Assembly (NCBI GenBank): GCA_043228905.1 | Contig: JBHGNT010000002.1 | Coordinates: 27,652,001-27,716,000, forward strand | Direction of reading: 5' to 3' | Source of the DNA: Azolla caroliniana | Lineage: Eukaryota; Polypodiophyta | DNA: 64,000 nucleotides | Shown here: positions 9,495-22,429 of the stretch, piece by piece | Position numbering within the stretch: position 1 is the stretch's first letter | Layout: each line of letters begins with the position of its first letter | Translations under genes and position numbers: made by a program | The notes under the pieces: generated by a model | Told to the model about the DNA's origin: nothing | Seen by the model: the letters and a program-made list of their open reading frames with translations, nothing else | The model's database searches: none

Positions 9495-12400
9495 TTTTGA
9501 CATTTTTTTTTCCTTGAAAGATTTTCTTCAATAGTATTAAAAACATCTAAAGACTACAGGTTGAAGTTATCTGCCCATAGGCTTACAACGTAGAATAAAA
9601 CCCAATTTATGTACACCAAAACCTATACCTACAAAAACAACTTATACAAGGATGTTGAACCTTGATACGGTACATTAACATGTTGTTTTTATATTCAAGA
9701 AAGGGTCCATGGAAGTTTATAGTTCCATTGAGGTCTTTGATTTGTCACTACAAAGAGGGGAACCTTCCTCCATAAGTAAAGAAGCTTCATCCTTCTCTTA
9801 CGAATATTTTCTAGAGAACCATACATGTTATCATACTGCCCACGAACTACTGTCATCAATGTTTTCCATATCTCAAGCAGTACCTCTAAAAGAGCAAGCT
9901 TTGTTGCATCATAAAGTCAATTGCATCTACATTTCCATAATATCCATAACGTTACCGTAGTCACAGTTTTCTAGACATGGACAGAGCGCACCTGCTAAAT
10001 TCGAGGTTGTTGAAATGGACTAACCGATATCAATCTTTTGTTGTGTACCGTCATGGCTTCTTGAATATCATCTGCCTCATACAACATCAAGCTGGAGTGT
10101 AAAATTCCCTACACCGCTACTCCCCATGAGAACAAGCAACCAACATTGATCGTTAGGAATAAAGAAAGAACTTTATTCCATACTTGTTGAGCCAAGGAAC
10201 AAGACCAGAGGGCATGCTTAGTAGTCTCCTGTGTTGCATAGCTAAATCCACATTGCCTGAGATTAGGTGCTACATTCACTTTCAACGACTAGCCAATTGG
10301 TAATGCTACATGCACTAATAGACATCTAAAAAGAATAAATTTAGAGGGGCCCTTGAAAGACCAAATCCATCTCCAATAGGTTTTCAATTGCACCATTGAA
10401 TCCAATGTTTTTGAGCTGTTGGCGCCATTACATTCGTATACCTTAGTAATGACCTTCCAAGCTTCACTGAATACTGAAAGAAAGGAACCTTTATGATCTG
10501 TTCCCCCAAGGAATATGTCCAGATGCAACCCCCCTGATCCCATAGTAAAGTTGCAATAGGTTCTTTTGCATACAACCACATCATATCACACATATGAGCG
10601 ATAGAAGGGTAAGGATCAAACAACCACTTCTTTCCCATTTTTGCAACCACACTGGCTATTTTGTCGCGGGCTTTTTCAAAGTCCAGTAGTAAAACTGCCA
10701 TTTGTTGTTTATTTTGTTGAGCTAATGCAACCATTTCCCAAAACAAAAAGATATTATCAAAAATGCTTCTGTCTTGTATAAAACTAGATTGCGTATCATG
10801 AATAATAGATAGCAACATAGATCATAATCTAATGGCAATTGCTTTTGCCACAATCTTATAAACATCATTGAGCAATGTTATTGGCTGCCACTTAGAGACT
10901 TCATCACATTGAGCATTAGGAATCATATATACTATTCCTTCCTTCCATTCCGCCGGCATAGTTCCCGTTGAAAAAATTAGATTAGTCTCTCTAGTGAGGA
11001 TAGGGCCAAGAAAATCCCAATAATGTAAGTAGAAGCCAACTCCTATTCCGTCTTTTCCTGGACAAACATCCTAACCCAAGGATTTGGTTGCAAATAAAAC
11101 CTCTTGAAGCATAAATGGTTGTAGTAAATGAGATGCCATTTCATTTGTAATCTTTTGCTAAATAGTTGCAAGTATATCTTGTTTCTTATAAAGACCATAT
11201 TGCAAATAAAACCTCTTGAAGCATAAATGGTTGTAGTAAATGAGATGCCATTTCATTTGTAATCTTTTGCTGAATAGTTGCAAGTATATCTTGTTTCTTA
11301 TAAAGACCATATGTCGTAAAAGTTGTAGCAGACAACAACTGATGATAGTAATCTGAGACTATACCTCGCATCTCAGAGTCATCTGATGTATATGATCCAT
11401 CAGGCTGTTTCAAGGAGGTAATAGAGATAGGTTTACATTTTCGTTTGAACTTATTGAAGAATTCCTTATTAACTCGATCTTGCTTTTGCGACCAGCAAGC
11501 AGCATTGCGATAAAAGAGGAACGTTGAACGTGCCTATTGCTTTTCTTTTAAACTTCCTTTTACCTGCTGCAAATCAGAACGTATAATGAATGATGTTGGA
11601 TACCTTTCCAACAGTTTTTGTAATGTTGCGAGAGCACGACGCAAATGGGCAATTTCTGAATTGCAGCGATACAACGAAACTGAAACTATATTCATGAAGA
11701 AATTATTTGTATCAAGTATGGCATCAACCATATCACGAAGCAAACAATCATCAGTCAAGTTGTATTTTGACCATATCTGAACAATTGACATCCGATGGCT
11801 ATCATCATATAGCAAGGAAGGAGGAATACACCACTGCTTAGAGTATCGTTTCTTATCAAATGTAACATTTAACTTCAGAGGGTCATGGTTCGATATCATT
11901 GACCCCGGAATAATGCCAAGGGATCCGCCCGCATCCCAAAAGAAACTGTTGGCATAAAATCTATCCAGCCGAGACAAAGTACCACTAACCACACTCCCAT
12001 CCATAGTATGAACCATACATACCATACGTGCATTCGCATTCGTGAATGTTTCAATCATTTGTGTAAGAAAAACACCCTCAAAGAATGATAAATACCATAC
12101 TTTTGAATTAACTATTTATTATGAGGTAAATAAGCCTAAAAAATTAAAAATAATAAAAATAAAAAACATTTAAAAAAATTGGGAAAAAAACAAAAAAAAC
12201 ACAAGAATGTTTAAATAACATTCGCATTCATTTTCCAACGTAGGAAAACAAATGTTATGCTAGACGAACACGAATTTTACGTATTATGATCCCATCTGAT
12301 CTAGAAAACTACAGGGACCCTTGTATACGTGAGAAAGACCACACCTTCCATAAATCAAGCAGACCAAAGGCAAAACAAAAGGAGTCCCAACACTTAGCTT

Positions 12401-12560
12401 CCCAACCTGAAACTGTAGTAGTTGTACATCCTATTCTATCGGAAGCATCCTTGATCATATTAAAATCACCTCCCACTAACCAACAATCTGCTAACCCCGC
12501 ATATTCCGAAAGAGACAACCAGAAACCTACCCTCTCTTACGCGGAGTTAGGTGCGTAGAT
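9495..12560 (-). pseudogene. Decayed L1-type LINE (endonuclease, RT, zf-RVT)
   Basis: Minus-strand pieces appear in the correct LINE order. An endonuclease motif WLVGGDFNMIKDASDRIG lies at about 12.4 kb. Its C-terminal part, SRLDRFY and ISNHDPL, lies at about 11.9-12.0 kb, and a linker ORF runs to 11.19 kb. The RT block QSSFIQDRSIFDNI with LLLDFEKARDK is at about 10.68-10.80 kb. A zf-RVT end with ETTKHALWSC and AQQVWNK lies at about 10.17-10.26 kb. A 3' terminus resembling the other LINE tails lies near 9.50 kb (minus A-run). Several stops and frameshifts, a 112-bp duplication, and no visible YxDD box show that the copy is dead. Confidence 0.8.
11088..11311 (+). repeat. 112-bp tandem duplication inside the LINE
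   Basis: TTGCAAATAAAACC starts copies at 11088 and 11200. The two units differ at only about one position, so the duplication is recent relative to the LINE. Confidence 0.95.
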
Positions 12561-15500
12561 ATTCATTAGGCCAACCTTCTAAGAACCTATTTTTATAATA
12601 AGAAATTGTGCCCATTTATTCATAATAGTACTTGCTAACAAGATAATAGACTACAAGTGTTGTCTAAGAGCTACACATAATCCGGCCTGGCGGCCATTTG
12701 GACCAAAGGTAGGAACCCAAAAATGAGTCCACCGTCCTGGTAAAATGTTGTCAAAGGGTCCTATGTAACTGTAAATTGAAATCCACAATGAATGTGCTAT
12801 TGGTTCCTTTCAATATACACTGGTTGTCCTTGGGACTATCCGAATCCACTTGTAGATTAGAGGCAACTTTTCCTTTAAGCTTATCGGAAGAATCTGAATT
12901 AGTAGACGGGACCAAAATTTTATTATCCAATTGCCTCTAAATATGTGTTGTTGTTTTGAGTGGGAAAATATGTTTGTTAATCCTCAAAACAATGTCATTT
13001 TTTGGTCATGGAAAAATATGCCTAAGTGAAGAACTGGGAATCAGTAGAATGAAGCTTATTGTTAACTCCTTAGGTCTTGACCTTAAAGCCTAGTAACTAC
13101 GTGCAGTAACCAAGGTCTCATACGTCACAAAGAAAGATTTCTAAATAAACCCAAATCTAAGTAGTGGGATATGCACTTGCAAAGTCGCATTAAATGCAAG
13201 TATCCATGGACCTATACTATTTTGTAACGATCAGACAAGTTGTTTGTTCGACAAAAGCATTGTTGAAATACATTATACCTTGATCTTTGAATTTTGGTTT
13301 CAAATTATTAAAGCACACAAAGTTGAGATATGGCACATATGTTTAAGTTGAGTATGACAAGCTTTAAACTTTCCCACTTGGCCTTCATTCATCAATGAGA
13401 ACAATTTCAACAAATGTTGTTTGCTTAGAAATATTGGTTTTTTCACCCTTTTTCAATTTTCTCGTACTTAAGTTATTAGCACCCAATGATGCAACCTTCT
13501 TCTTGCACAAATTGCAAGAGTGACCAAACTTGGCATTATCCTTATCATCATTCAACTCGGTTCGTCTATAAAATCCAAATTACTAACATTTTGATGTGAA
13601 GAGACTTATCTAGCATATATGTCTAAAGGTTACATTTTCACCTGTTATGGCATGAGATTGACTATATAACCCCAAGGACCCTTCTTCTTGCATAGATTGC
13701 AAAAGATAGCAAACTTGGCTTTATCCTTACCGTCATTCAATGTGGTTCATCTATGGAATTCAAATTAGTGATGTGAAGAGACTTATTTAATGTATCATGT
13801 CCAAAAGCTACATTTTCACCTAGGAAGACATGAGCTTGACTATAGTCTATAACCATGAGGAAGACATCCAAAACGCGTGATTAAAACTTACAACAAAAAT
13901 GTAGATATCACAATAAAATAATTGATACCTTCATGGGGCATTACTGCTTGTATTAGAGTTCTTTGGCATGTTTACAAAGCACTCATACGATTGCTTTTTT
14001 TTATCATGTTTCATGATTGCTTCTTTTATCATGTTTCAATATTTTTTTCAACAAAAACTTTGTACCCAAATACTCTTAAATAGAATGCAGAAAATAGAAA
14101 AGTTGGGATTCCAAGATAAAAGAGGAAAGAGAAGTGAAATACTCCTACTTTCTTTGGACCAGTCCTAAATTTTTAAAACTTACTAAGCACCCCCAATTTA
14201 CTACATATTAGAAAGGAGTATTCATGGTAATTTTTTAAAATTTAGAGGTATTTTGATAAATATATGGAAAGTCTAGTTGTCCGATTATCAATAGAAATGG
14301 TTAACGTCGCGATTAATCTTTCTAAATTACCCTCATTAAATGCCCAATGAATAAATTTTCATTATTAATCTCTCTTAATTTACTCTCATTAAATGCCCAA
14401 TTGATTGTTTTTCATGATTATTCTCTCTAAATTGTTGTCATTACTCTATCGTGATTAAATGTTTCGAATTTTTATGTCATGATTTATTCACAACTTCAAT
14501 GTCATCTACCCTTATTGATAGGGCCATTGGGTAGCCAGACAAGTAGAGAAATGTTGATGGTGTATTAGCAGTTCTCCATCCTTCCTTGTCGCTTCACAAC
14601 ATACAATGCATGCCCTCATTTTCATGGATTCTTAAAATCACTTTTGCAATTGCTTGATTGGATAAGGCATATTCCTTCAACATCACCTACATTTGGGTCC
14701 AATGTATAAAGGTGATGCAATGAACATTTATTAAATGCATAACTTGATTATCGAAACTTTCTATTTGGCATTCCATGTAATTTACATTTATGATAGATGC
14801 ATTTCATACCAAAGCTTCCATGAGATAGCGAGAATGGGATCATGGCTTCTGTTGATATTGAAGGCATTTCAACCTGGTATTTCGATCCAATGTATATAAG
14901 AAGATGAATGAACATGCAATAACTATATGGCGTGGAAAATGCTCACATGAACCATTTATGTTAGAGTTATATAACAAATGTGATCACCACATTGTGTGTT
15001 TGTTTGAAGAACGACCTCAATATATATTTGAAGCTACCAAGCTGTTTTGTGGCATAAGAATTGTTACGATCATTATGCAAACCTTTTGGGAAGGACTCAT
15101 GCATTAATTAACCTAAAAGAATGTGAACGGGAAATACAATATTTTAATATAAGAGAAAGTGTTTAAATAAGTTGCTACATGTGATAGAAGGTTTCTCATA
15201 TGAATAAGACAAAATTAACTCTCCATAACAAATTAAAGTTTATTGATGTTTGTGGCGTCAATGTGCCAAATATAACCCATTTTGAATAGCTTATGTGGGG
15301 CCAATGCTTTGATTCTTGGAAGGATATGAAGATTTCGATCACTTACAACAAAATAAAATGGGTCAATAATTATGTCCTGACTCCTAATACATGTGCACAT
15401 ACATTTTCCTTCTATAATATAATGTGGAAATTTGTAGTTAATTTTTTTCTTTGTAGTGGATTAGGTCATCTTTTTGAATAAATGTTACTTTTGTTTTTAT

Positions 15501-16050
15501 TATGACTTACCATGAATAAAAAGGAATGGCATTTCTCATGGTATTATACATGTGAACAAGCATAAAGGATAGAAATCTCAATTGTTATAAATCTAGGAGT
15601 TTGCCACCAAGTGGCAATAGTTGTTTTTTCAATTGAACGAGTCATTAATTGAATTTGTAGCAACAAAACAACAACTAAAACTCAAGTTGCACATAGTTAT
15701 CATCAATCTTCATTACATTATGGGAACAAAAAGAAGAGTGTGAGAGTGAAGTGTGTGTGTGTGAGTGAGAGAGAGAGAGAGAAAGAAAGAAAAGATAACA
15801 TGCACTCTTATATGTTTGGTGGCGAGAAACCTTCTACACGAAAGACCTAACTATCATATGTAGTAAGTTGATACACAACCCTTAGTATGTGTCTCTACAC
15901 CAAAGACCCTAAACATCATATGCAAGCAAGAGGTTACAAACACCAACCTTACAAGTGTGATCAGTAGGATATGTCCACAAGCTATTGAGGAAGAGGAAAG
16001 GAAATAGGTGTGTCGTTAGTGCTTGGTTAGTTCTCCCGATTCTCTTTGAT
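12561..16050. other. AT-rich intergenic DNA with small repeats and weak retroelement traces
   Basis: No intact gene is seen. A segment of about 184 bp is duplicated at roughly 13497 and 13681 (CTTCTTCTTGCA start). On the minus strand its ends read KFGHSCNLCKKK-like, which could be a decayed gag zinc knuckle. A roughly 65-bp unit (CATTAAATGCCCAAT) is repeated two to three times at 14290-14450. A GA tract lies at 15768-15795. Confidence 0.45.
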
Positions 16051-16056
16051 TTCATT

Positions 16057-16385
16057 GTTTGTGAAGAAGTTTAGGGGGGCAACAACACAAACAATGGTTT
16101 CTCGTACACAGTTAATCAGAATTCCTTCACACGGATTACTTAACATGCAATGATCGTTAAATGTCATAACTCTATAGGCATCTTGATTCATAAAGTCATA
16201 ACTCAATAGTTTGTGAAGAAGTTGCAAGGGGGCAACACACACAAGCCTCCTCCTCAATGGTTTCTCGTACACAGTAAATCAGAATTCCTTCACAAGGATT
16301 GCTTAACATGCAATGATCGTGAAATGTCATAACTCTATAGGCATCCTGATTCATAAAGTCATAAACTCTATAGTCCTCTGGATTG
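16057..16385 (+). repeat. Duplicated 152-163-bp segment upstream of the SEC14-like gene
   Basis: GTTTGTGAAGAAGTT starts units at 16057 and 16209. Both share GGTTTCTCGTACACAGT, ACATGCAATGATCGT and CATAACTCTATAGGCATC. The second unit has a small insertion (GCCTCCTCCTC). It lies 0.5-0.8 kb upstream of the start codon at 16859, so it may be in the promoter. Confidence 0.9.
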
Positions 16386-16607
16386 GGCAGGCGCGGGCAC
16401 AAACAAATCGAGGAGGAGGGAGCTGGAATATAGAAGCCCAAATCTAGCTAGCCAAGGTTTTGCCAGGACAAAAGAAAAGAGAGAGACAAAGAGGGAAAGT
16501 GGAAAAGCTAGTGTGTAAATTTGGGGTGAGTAGATCTAATAATATAATGAGGGGTATGTTTTGGGATTTAATGAATATAGTGCAGGGGTATTGTGGTAAT
16601 TCCCCAA

Positions 16608-16713
16608 AACAGAAGAAGAAGAAGAAGAAGAAACAGAGGAGAGAAAGATAGAAGAAGAAGAAGAAACAGAGGAGAGAAAGACAGAAGAAAGAAAGAAAGA
16701 AAGAAAAGCAGCA
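16608..16713 (+). repeat. GAA/GAAA-rich tract in the SEC14-like gene leader
   Basis: Two blocks of AGAAGAAGAAG are separated by ACAGAGGAGAGAAAGA and followed by GAAA repeats. Purine-rich tracts like this are common in plant 5' leaders; the start codon is 146 bases further on. Confidence 0.8.
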
Positions 16714-16858
16714 GGACTCATCTATCATCACCATTAATGATCGTTTCTGTGCACTGCTCAAGAATTGGAACTCTTTTTTTCCCTTCTTCTTCTTCTTCTT
16801 CTTCTTGGTATTGGTATTCCTTTCCTTTCCTTCCCATTTTGTTTGTTTCATCGACGGC

Positions 16859-18530
16859 ATGTCTTCAGAAGAAGCTGCCATGTTTTCATCTCTACGTATA
16901 GAGACCGATCATCACTGTCAACAGAATCAAGAGCATCATCCTCATAGTAAGGGTAATGATGATGATGATGAAGAAGAAGAAGAAGAAGAAGACGAAGAAA
17001 GAAAGAAAGAAGTAGAAACTCTAAAAGAGTCTGTGGAACTCATCAAATCTTTCTTACAAGAATCGGACCCCTCTCTCCAGGTTCTTTTTCTTTTTATTCA
17101 AATGTATACGTATATACATATACATATATATATAATGGTCTGCGAAATTCTTATAGATATTGTGGGCTTTTTCTCGTATTCTCCTATTATTTCATGATAA
17201 ACCCCCATTCTTTATATACATATATATAATGGTCTGCGAAATTCTTATAGATATTGTGGGCTTTTTCTCGTATTCTCCTATTATTTCATGATAAACCCCC
17301 ATTCTTTATATACATATATATAATGGTCTGCGAAATTCTTATAGATATTGTGGGCTTTTTCTCGTATTCTCCTATTATTTCATGATAAACCCCCATTCTT
17401 TATATACATATATATAATGGTCTGCGAAATTCTTATAGATATTGTGGGCTTTTTCTCGTATTCTCCTATTATTTCATGATAAACCCCCATTCTTTATATA
17501 CATATATATAATGGTCTGCGAAATTCTTATAGATATTGTGGGCTTTTTCTTGTATTCTCCTATTATTTCATGATAAACCCCCATTCTTTATATACATATA
17601 TATAATGGTCTGCGAAATTCTTATAGATATTGTGGGCTTTTTCTCGTATTCTCCTATTATTTCATGATAAACCCCCATTCTTTATATACATATAAACACA
17701 CATATGATACACTAATTTAGAATCCTACTACTCGAGTAAAATGCTGATGATTTCTTTCAATTATTCGGTTTGAAAATGTTATGAAACGAATCACAGTTCT
17801 GCTCAGTTTCTCGTAATCTCCTATTATTTTGCAAAGGTTTAAGGAATTATGAAAGAAAGAAAGGAAACTACTGAATGCTTTAGAATAATTCTAGACTCAC
17901 ATACCATAAAAAAATAGGAATTCTTTAAAAAATTGGATATTCCACTTTAAAGAGAGTCGAAATCTTGATAGATCAAAGTTCATGTTCATAAGGATAATAA
18001 AAAAAACCATGAAGCAACAGGTATACAAAAACAACGTGTCTCTGAGTATTGTACTTTAAATCTTATCATAAAGCTCATAAAATGTATATATTTTCTCTCA
18101 GAAAAACATGTCACACTCTCGTCAGTTTTAATGAGTAATTTTGCACGGTTTAGTAGAAAAGAAAATCGAGAGTCACCATGTGAATATTGACTGATTTTAT
18201 TTTTGTGTGATTTAATAAAATAAATAGAACCTGTGGAGATGATGATGATGTTTGCTTATTCATTCAGGAAGCAGAGAATGCAGTTGTGGAGCGTTTTTTG
18301 ATCACAAATGGTATGGATGAAAAAAAGGCATCAGAGTCTCTCTTGAAGTACTTGAAATGGAGGTCTACATATACTCCACTAGGGTATGTTGTTGAAGAAG
18401 AGATTGTGAATGAGAGGAAGAAAGGAAAGCTCTGTTTACAAGGCCATGACAAAGTGGGAAGGACTTTAGGTGTCTTCCTTATCGATCGACACAATGCGTT
18501 TGATCGCGACTTAGAAGAATTCAAACGTAT

Positions 18531-18564
<34 letters not shown>

Positions 18565-20701
18565 AATAAGACTAACGTTTTGGTGAATTTATTGTTTTTT
18601 GTTTTAAAATGTGTACGATGAATGTCTATCTATTGGTCATATATTTTTAGGGTTTTTATGTGATCTTTTCTTCTTCTTTTTGCGCTATGCATGCGAACCT
18701 AATATTCATTTATATTTTAATTTTTTTGTGTTCGTATTATTGCCCAACTAATGTTTAATATGCGATAAAAACAAAATAAATTTTTTATTAGTTAGTATGA
18801 AAAGAAAATCCCTTGTTATGATGTGGCTAACAAAGTACTGTATCCTTTTGATGTGGGTGAAAAGAATTTGATGTAGCGTGTTACATTTCTCGTAGGTTAT
18901 ACCGTCTATACGTTTGACAAGGCGATTGCACGGTATTTGCAAGTTTTAATCTTTATTCATGGTTTTCATTGAAGTGTCTCTCAATCTCTAATTTGGATGT
19001 CCTCAAAGAAATTAATTTAAATTATGTGCTCTTTGATCATACTTTGGGTCTAAAAATGCAGCACAAAGCACAAACTACTGCAGATTTCTGTAATAGTAGA
19101 CCTGGCTGGTTGGGGTTACAAAAGTGTTGATGTTCGTGGCTATCTTGCATTGCTAGATATTCTTCAGGTATTTTGTTGTTTACTTGCATGTACTCCTGTT
19201 GTTGAATTACTCACATGTATTCATGCATTTTAATTTTTACTCGCATGTATAAAAAAAATTCATATTTGTTCAGTATATATAACCGTATTGCTAATGGATC
19301 TATTCTAACTTTCAAGGAACACTAATTCACATATGTAAAAATTTCTAATAACCTTTAATTTTTCATGCACAAATCTTTATAAGCTCTTTTAATACGTCTC
19401 TACTATGCATACAGTGTCATTGAATAGACGTTTATATCAAAGAGGAAAGATTATGTACAATAATTAGATGTTAAGTTAGAGAAAGAATGTTGCAAAATTC
19501 GAGTATTGTTTTTTGAGAACTCCAGTTCAGAAACATTATTGTAGTAAAGTCTAAATTTTTTATGAAGGCAATGCATATTTGTAACTCTTGTCAACATTTA
19601 TTGAATTGTTTTTTCTAGCTCTTTGTGGATTAGGTTAATCAATGTACATTTGCAGAATGCAAAAAATAGCATCTTTAGAAATTATGAGTATGAAGTAAAC
19701 GTTCTCCGAAAAGTATAAATAAATAAATTAGTGGCATCTTGAAGATACAAATTCTTATAGATGGACCAATTTAGTTCTTGCAATAATGAATAATGAAAGT
19801 TCTTATATTTTCATTCGATAATATCAGCCAGAATTTTACTATGTTAATCCAAAATTTCTTCTGATGGTCAACAGGAACATTATTTCAATCACTTGGGCAA
19901 GATCATTTTGATACATGTACCTTTCATTTTTTGGGCAGCATGGAAGGTTACATCCCCATTCTTCAACGATTTCACCCGAGAAAGGGTAAGTACCAAGCAC
20001 CTTCACCTTTTAGTTCATTGCATTTATGAAATAATGCATACACACATGTTTATGGAAAGGCCGCTCAAAACCCTAAGTAAAAATCTGAGCACATTGCATT
20101 TAAGAGTAAATAACAAACATTAGGTTGTTGCATTTATGATATGTCAATGTACATTTATTGGCACTGCCTCCTGAAACCCTTAAGCGTTAACTTACTGTTT
20201 TGAGAAATCCTAGTTAATTATAGTAATGAGATTGCCTTGTTAGAAAAGTTAATTGTGAAATCCTATATTTCAAGCGTAAATGCATCTAATTGGTCTTGCC
20301 TCACTAAAACCCTAAACCCTAAGGATACGGTCTGTTGTTTTGAGGAAAAGTTTGAAAAGCTTAGTGAATCTTATATTTGAAGCATGTATACATCTGATTG
20401 CTTCTGCCTCTTTAAACCCTAAATCCTAAACACACAGTCTATTGTTATTTGTGAAACTTATATTTGAGGATGTAAACAAAATGTTTTACAATGATGAAGG
20501 AAGAACAAGAATAGATTTGGGCAAAATACATTCATGGTGTCTGTATAACATCTTGTTGAGGCAGAAAAGTTTTCCGATTTTATTTTTATACAGATGATTT
20601 TTGTTGAAGACAAGGAACTGAAATCGGTGTTGCTTGATGAGATCGACGAAGATCAGCTTCCAGAGATATATGGTGGAAAGTTGCCTCTTGAGCCAGTCTA
20701 A
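16859..20701 (+). CDS. SEC14-like CRAL-TRIO domain protein, 280 aa, six exons
   Basis: Exons 16859-17080, 18268-18526, 18896-18932, 19062-19167, 19875-19985 and 20594-20701; all borders are GT-AG, phases agree and the total is 843 nt. ATG 16859 is the first in-frame ATG. Residues 34-47 are an Asp/Glu run. The CRAL-TRIO N-terminal helices span about 48-110 (VERFLITNGMDEKKA, LLKYLKWR). The lipid-binding fold spans about 120-275: CLQGHDKVGR, VYTFDKA, DLAGWGYKSVDVRGY, HVPFIFWAAWKVTSPF, IDEDQLPEIYGGKLP. Length and motifs fit the short plant SEC14-only proteins, which bind or exchange phosphatidylinositol and other lipids on the cytosolic side of membranes. No signal peptide or membrane segment is seen. 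Exon 3 is only 37 nt. The ligand cannot be told from sequence. Confidence 0.93.
17118..17697 (+). repeat. 94-bp tandem repeat, six copies, in intron 1
   Basis: AATGGTCTGCGAA occurs at 17134, 17228, 17322, 17416, 17510 and 17604, exactly 94 bp apart. The copies are almost identical; I see one C-to-T change in the fifth. The array begins about 40 bp after exon 1 of the SEC14-like gene. Each unit has an ATATATATAA stretch, a TTCTTATAG that could mimic an acceptor, and a poly-pyrimidine segment. Confidence 0.97.
18533..18561 (+). repeat. CT microsatellite directly after the exon 2 donor
   Basis: A (CT) run follows the donor GTATG of intron 2 in the SEC14-like gene within a few bases. It is probably variable in length between individuals. 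Confidence 0.9.
20010..20470 (+). repeat. Degenerate tandem units of about 100-130 bp in intron 5
   Basis: Three to four diverged units in the last intron of the SEC14-like gene share GCATTTATGA or ATTTGAAGC-like starts, a TGCCTC word and a telomere-like AAACCCTAA. The similarity is imperfect, so unit borders are approximate. Confidence 0.6.
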
Positions 20702-22400
20702 GGATTATATACTTTTTAACCGAATATAATACAGTTTTTGGAAATACAACCTTATGAATCATAACAAAGAAGAAACGAAAACAAAGTTCTAAATATCCTT
20801 TACATTTCCCATCTTCTCTTTGAAGTATATAGGTGGCATTTGCAATGCTAAATTGACTCGGGTACGATGACCCTCTCTTGGGACCAATCAACTCTTATTG
20901 AACTATTTTTAACTCTTAAGACCACAAATCCGTTTTTGGCACTAAAATGCAAAAAGCTTTTTCATTTTTCCCCGGAATAATCCCAATTATATGTCTATTT
21001 ACTTTTATAATAAAAAAATGATAACATCATTAGTTTCTCGTATTATAAGTGGCAAAAATTATGCCAAACAATGCATTGTTGGCTTGGACAAAAAGCCCTT
21101 TAATGCAAATACTTTCATCAACGAACTCCTTGCTGATATGGAAGCTTTTTTATTTGAGTGAATATGTATGGGTTGTGCTAATTGGGCACTTTGATAACAT
21201 TTTCCAAACAAAAAAGAGATTTACTACATGTTTAATCCCTAATTAAATGAGGAACATTTTTCTTGGTGAAAAAGATAAGAAACCAAAATATATAAGTGAA
21301 TACCTTCACCTCATTTTATTATTTTTGGCACACTTCAAACTTTTGAACCAAAGCAATACCTCAATGAATTTGGTGTTCTTTTGTTTTGCAACTAAGTGGT
21401 TCAAACCCAATCAAAATAACTATATTTGCACCGATGTTTGCTTGGTGGTATAATTATGTGGTTTGATCTTGTACTATTACACAATCCAAAATGACTTTTT
21501 TTTGAGCTCTTGAAAATGCAATACTAGAGAAAGCCTCTTTCCATCAATCATTCATGGTAGATTAATGCAGTGAGCATGTAGGTATTGCATGGTTGAGAGA
21601 GAGAGTGCACAAAGCATATAAGAATATAAACATGCTTGAGCCCATTTCTCTATCATAAGCTCCTAAATAGTAAGTATGAGTATATGACAACTATAATTGT
21701 GTAGATACTTCTTAGTTCACATCATCTTTTAAGGGCATTTTTATCATTTTCACTACTAATGTTGTGCGAAAAAACTTAGATCAATTTTGTGAAGCCATCG
21801 TCGTTAGGGTAAATTGTTCATCATTGTAGTCTCAAGCTAATAGTTGTTTATAATGCACATGACTTGAAGCCAAACCTTGATGTCATTGACCACAAATGCC
21901 ACACCATGCTTATATGAGTTTTGGATTTTAGTGAGCAAAACTCGTGAACCTATAAACAATGATTGTGTAGAACATACATTGGCTAAAGCCCATGCTTTCA
22001 CTTTGTAAAGTACACAGTGCATTGTGAGCATTGCCTTTGTGCTTTTTTGCAAAGCCATTTCGTCAATATAAATATATATGACAAAGGCCCATCATTCGAC
22101 TTTAAGAATTTTAGTAAGTTAAGAATGTGAATCTCTAATCAAATTGGTGGGATATTTGAGGCCTCATATGGTGTACAAAGACAATGCCTTAGTACTCCAT
22201 TATCTTGTCAATACATAATGATGGACATTATCACATCAATGCATTTATAGAATTCATATTTAGTAGTAACATCAATTATGTAGGGACTTGATTCAAATTA
22301 AACGAATTCCATTTGAGTGATTTTCACATAACAATCCATGTTCCACACAAATGAAAGTGTTCATATGAATCCACATCAAAATAAGTTGGAGATATATTTG
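20702..22400. other. Downstream of the SEC14-like gene; nothing recognised
   Basis: This probably includes the 3' UTR; an AATAAA at 21009-21014 is 308 nt after the stop and may be the poly-A signal. The remainder is AT-rich with no supported gene. Confidence 0.4.
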
Positions 22401-22429
22401 CATGGAAACTTATTGAATAGAGAGCGTGC

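Noticed and set aside
16444-16881. Minus-strand frame of 145 codons rich in Phe, Ser and Lys
   Set aside because: Generated by GAA/CTT microsatellites in the leader of the SEC14-like gene on the other strand.
17118-17697. Regular 94-bp array as a CRISPR-like structure
   Set aside because: The units are contiguous and identical with no variable spacers, in a plant intron; it is a simple tandem repeat.
20305-20440. AAACCCTAAA words as interstitial telomere repeat
   Set aside because: Only a few scattered copies inside degenerate intron repeats; no run of tandem telomere units.
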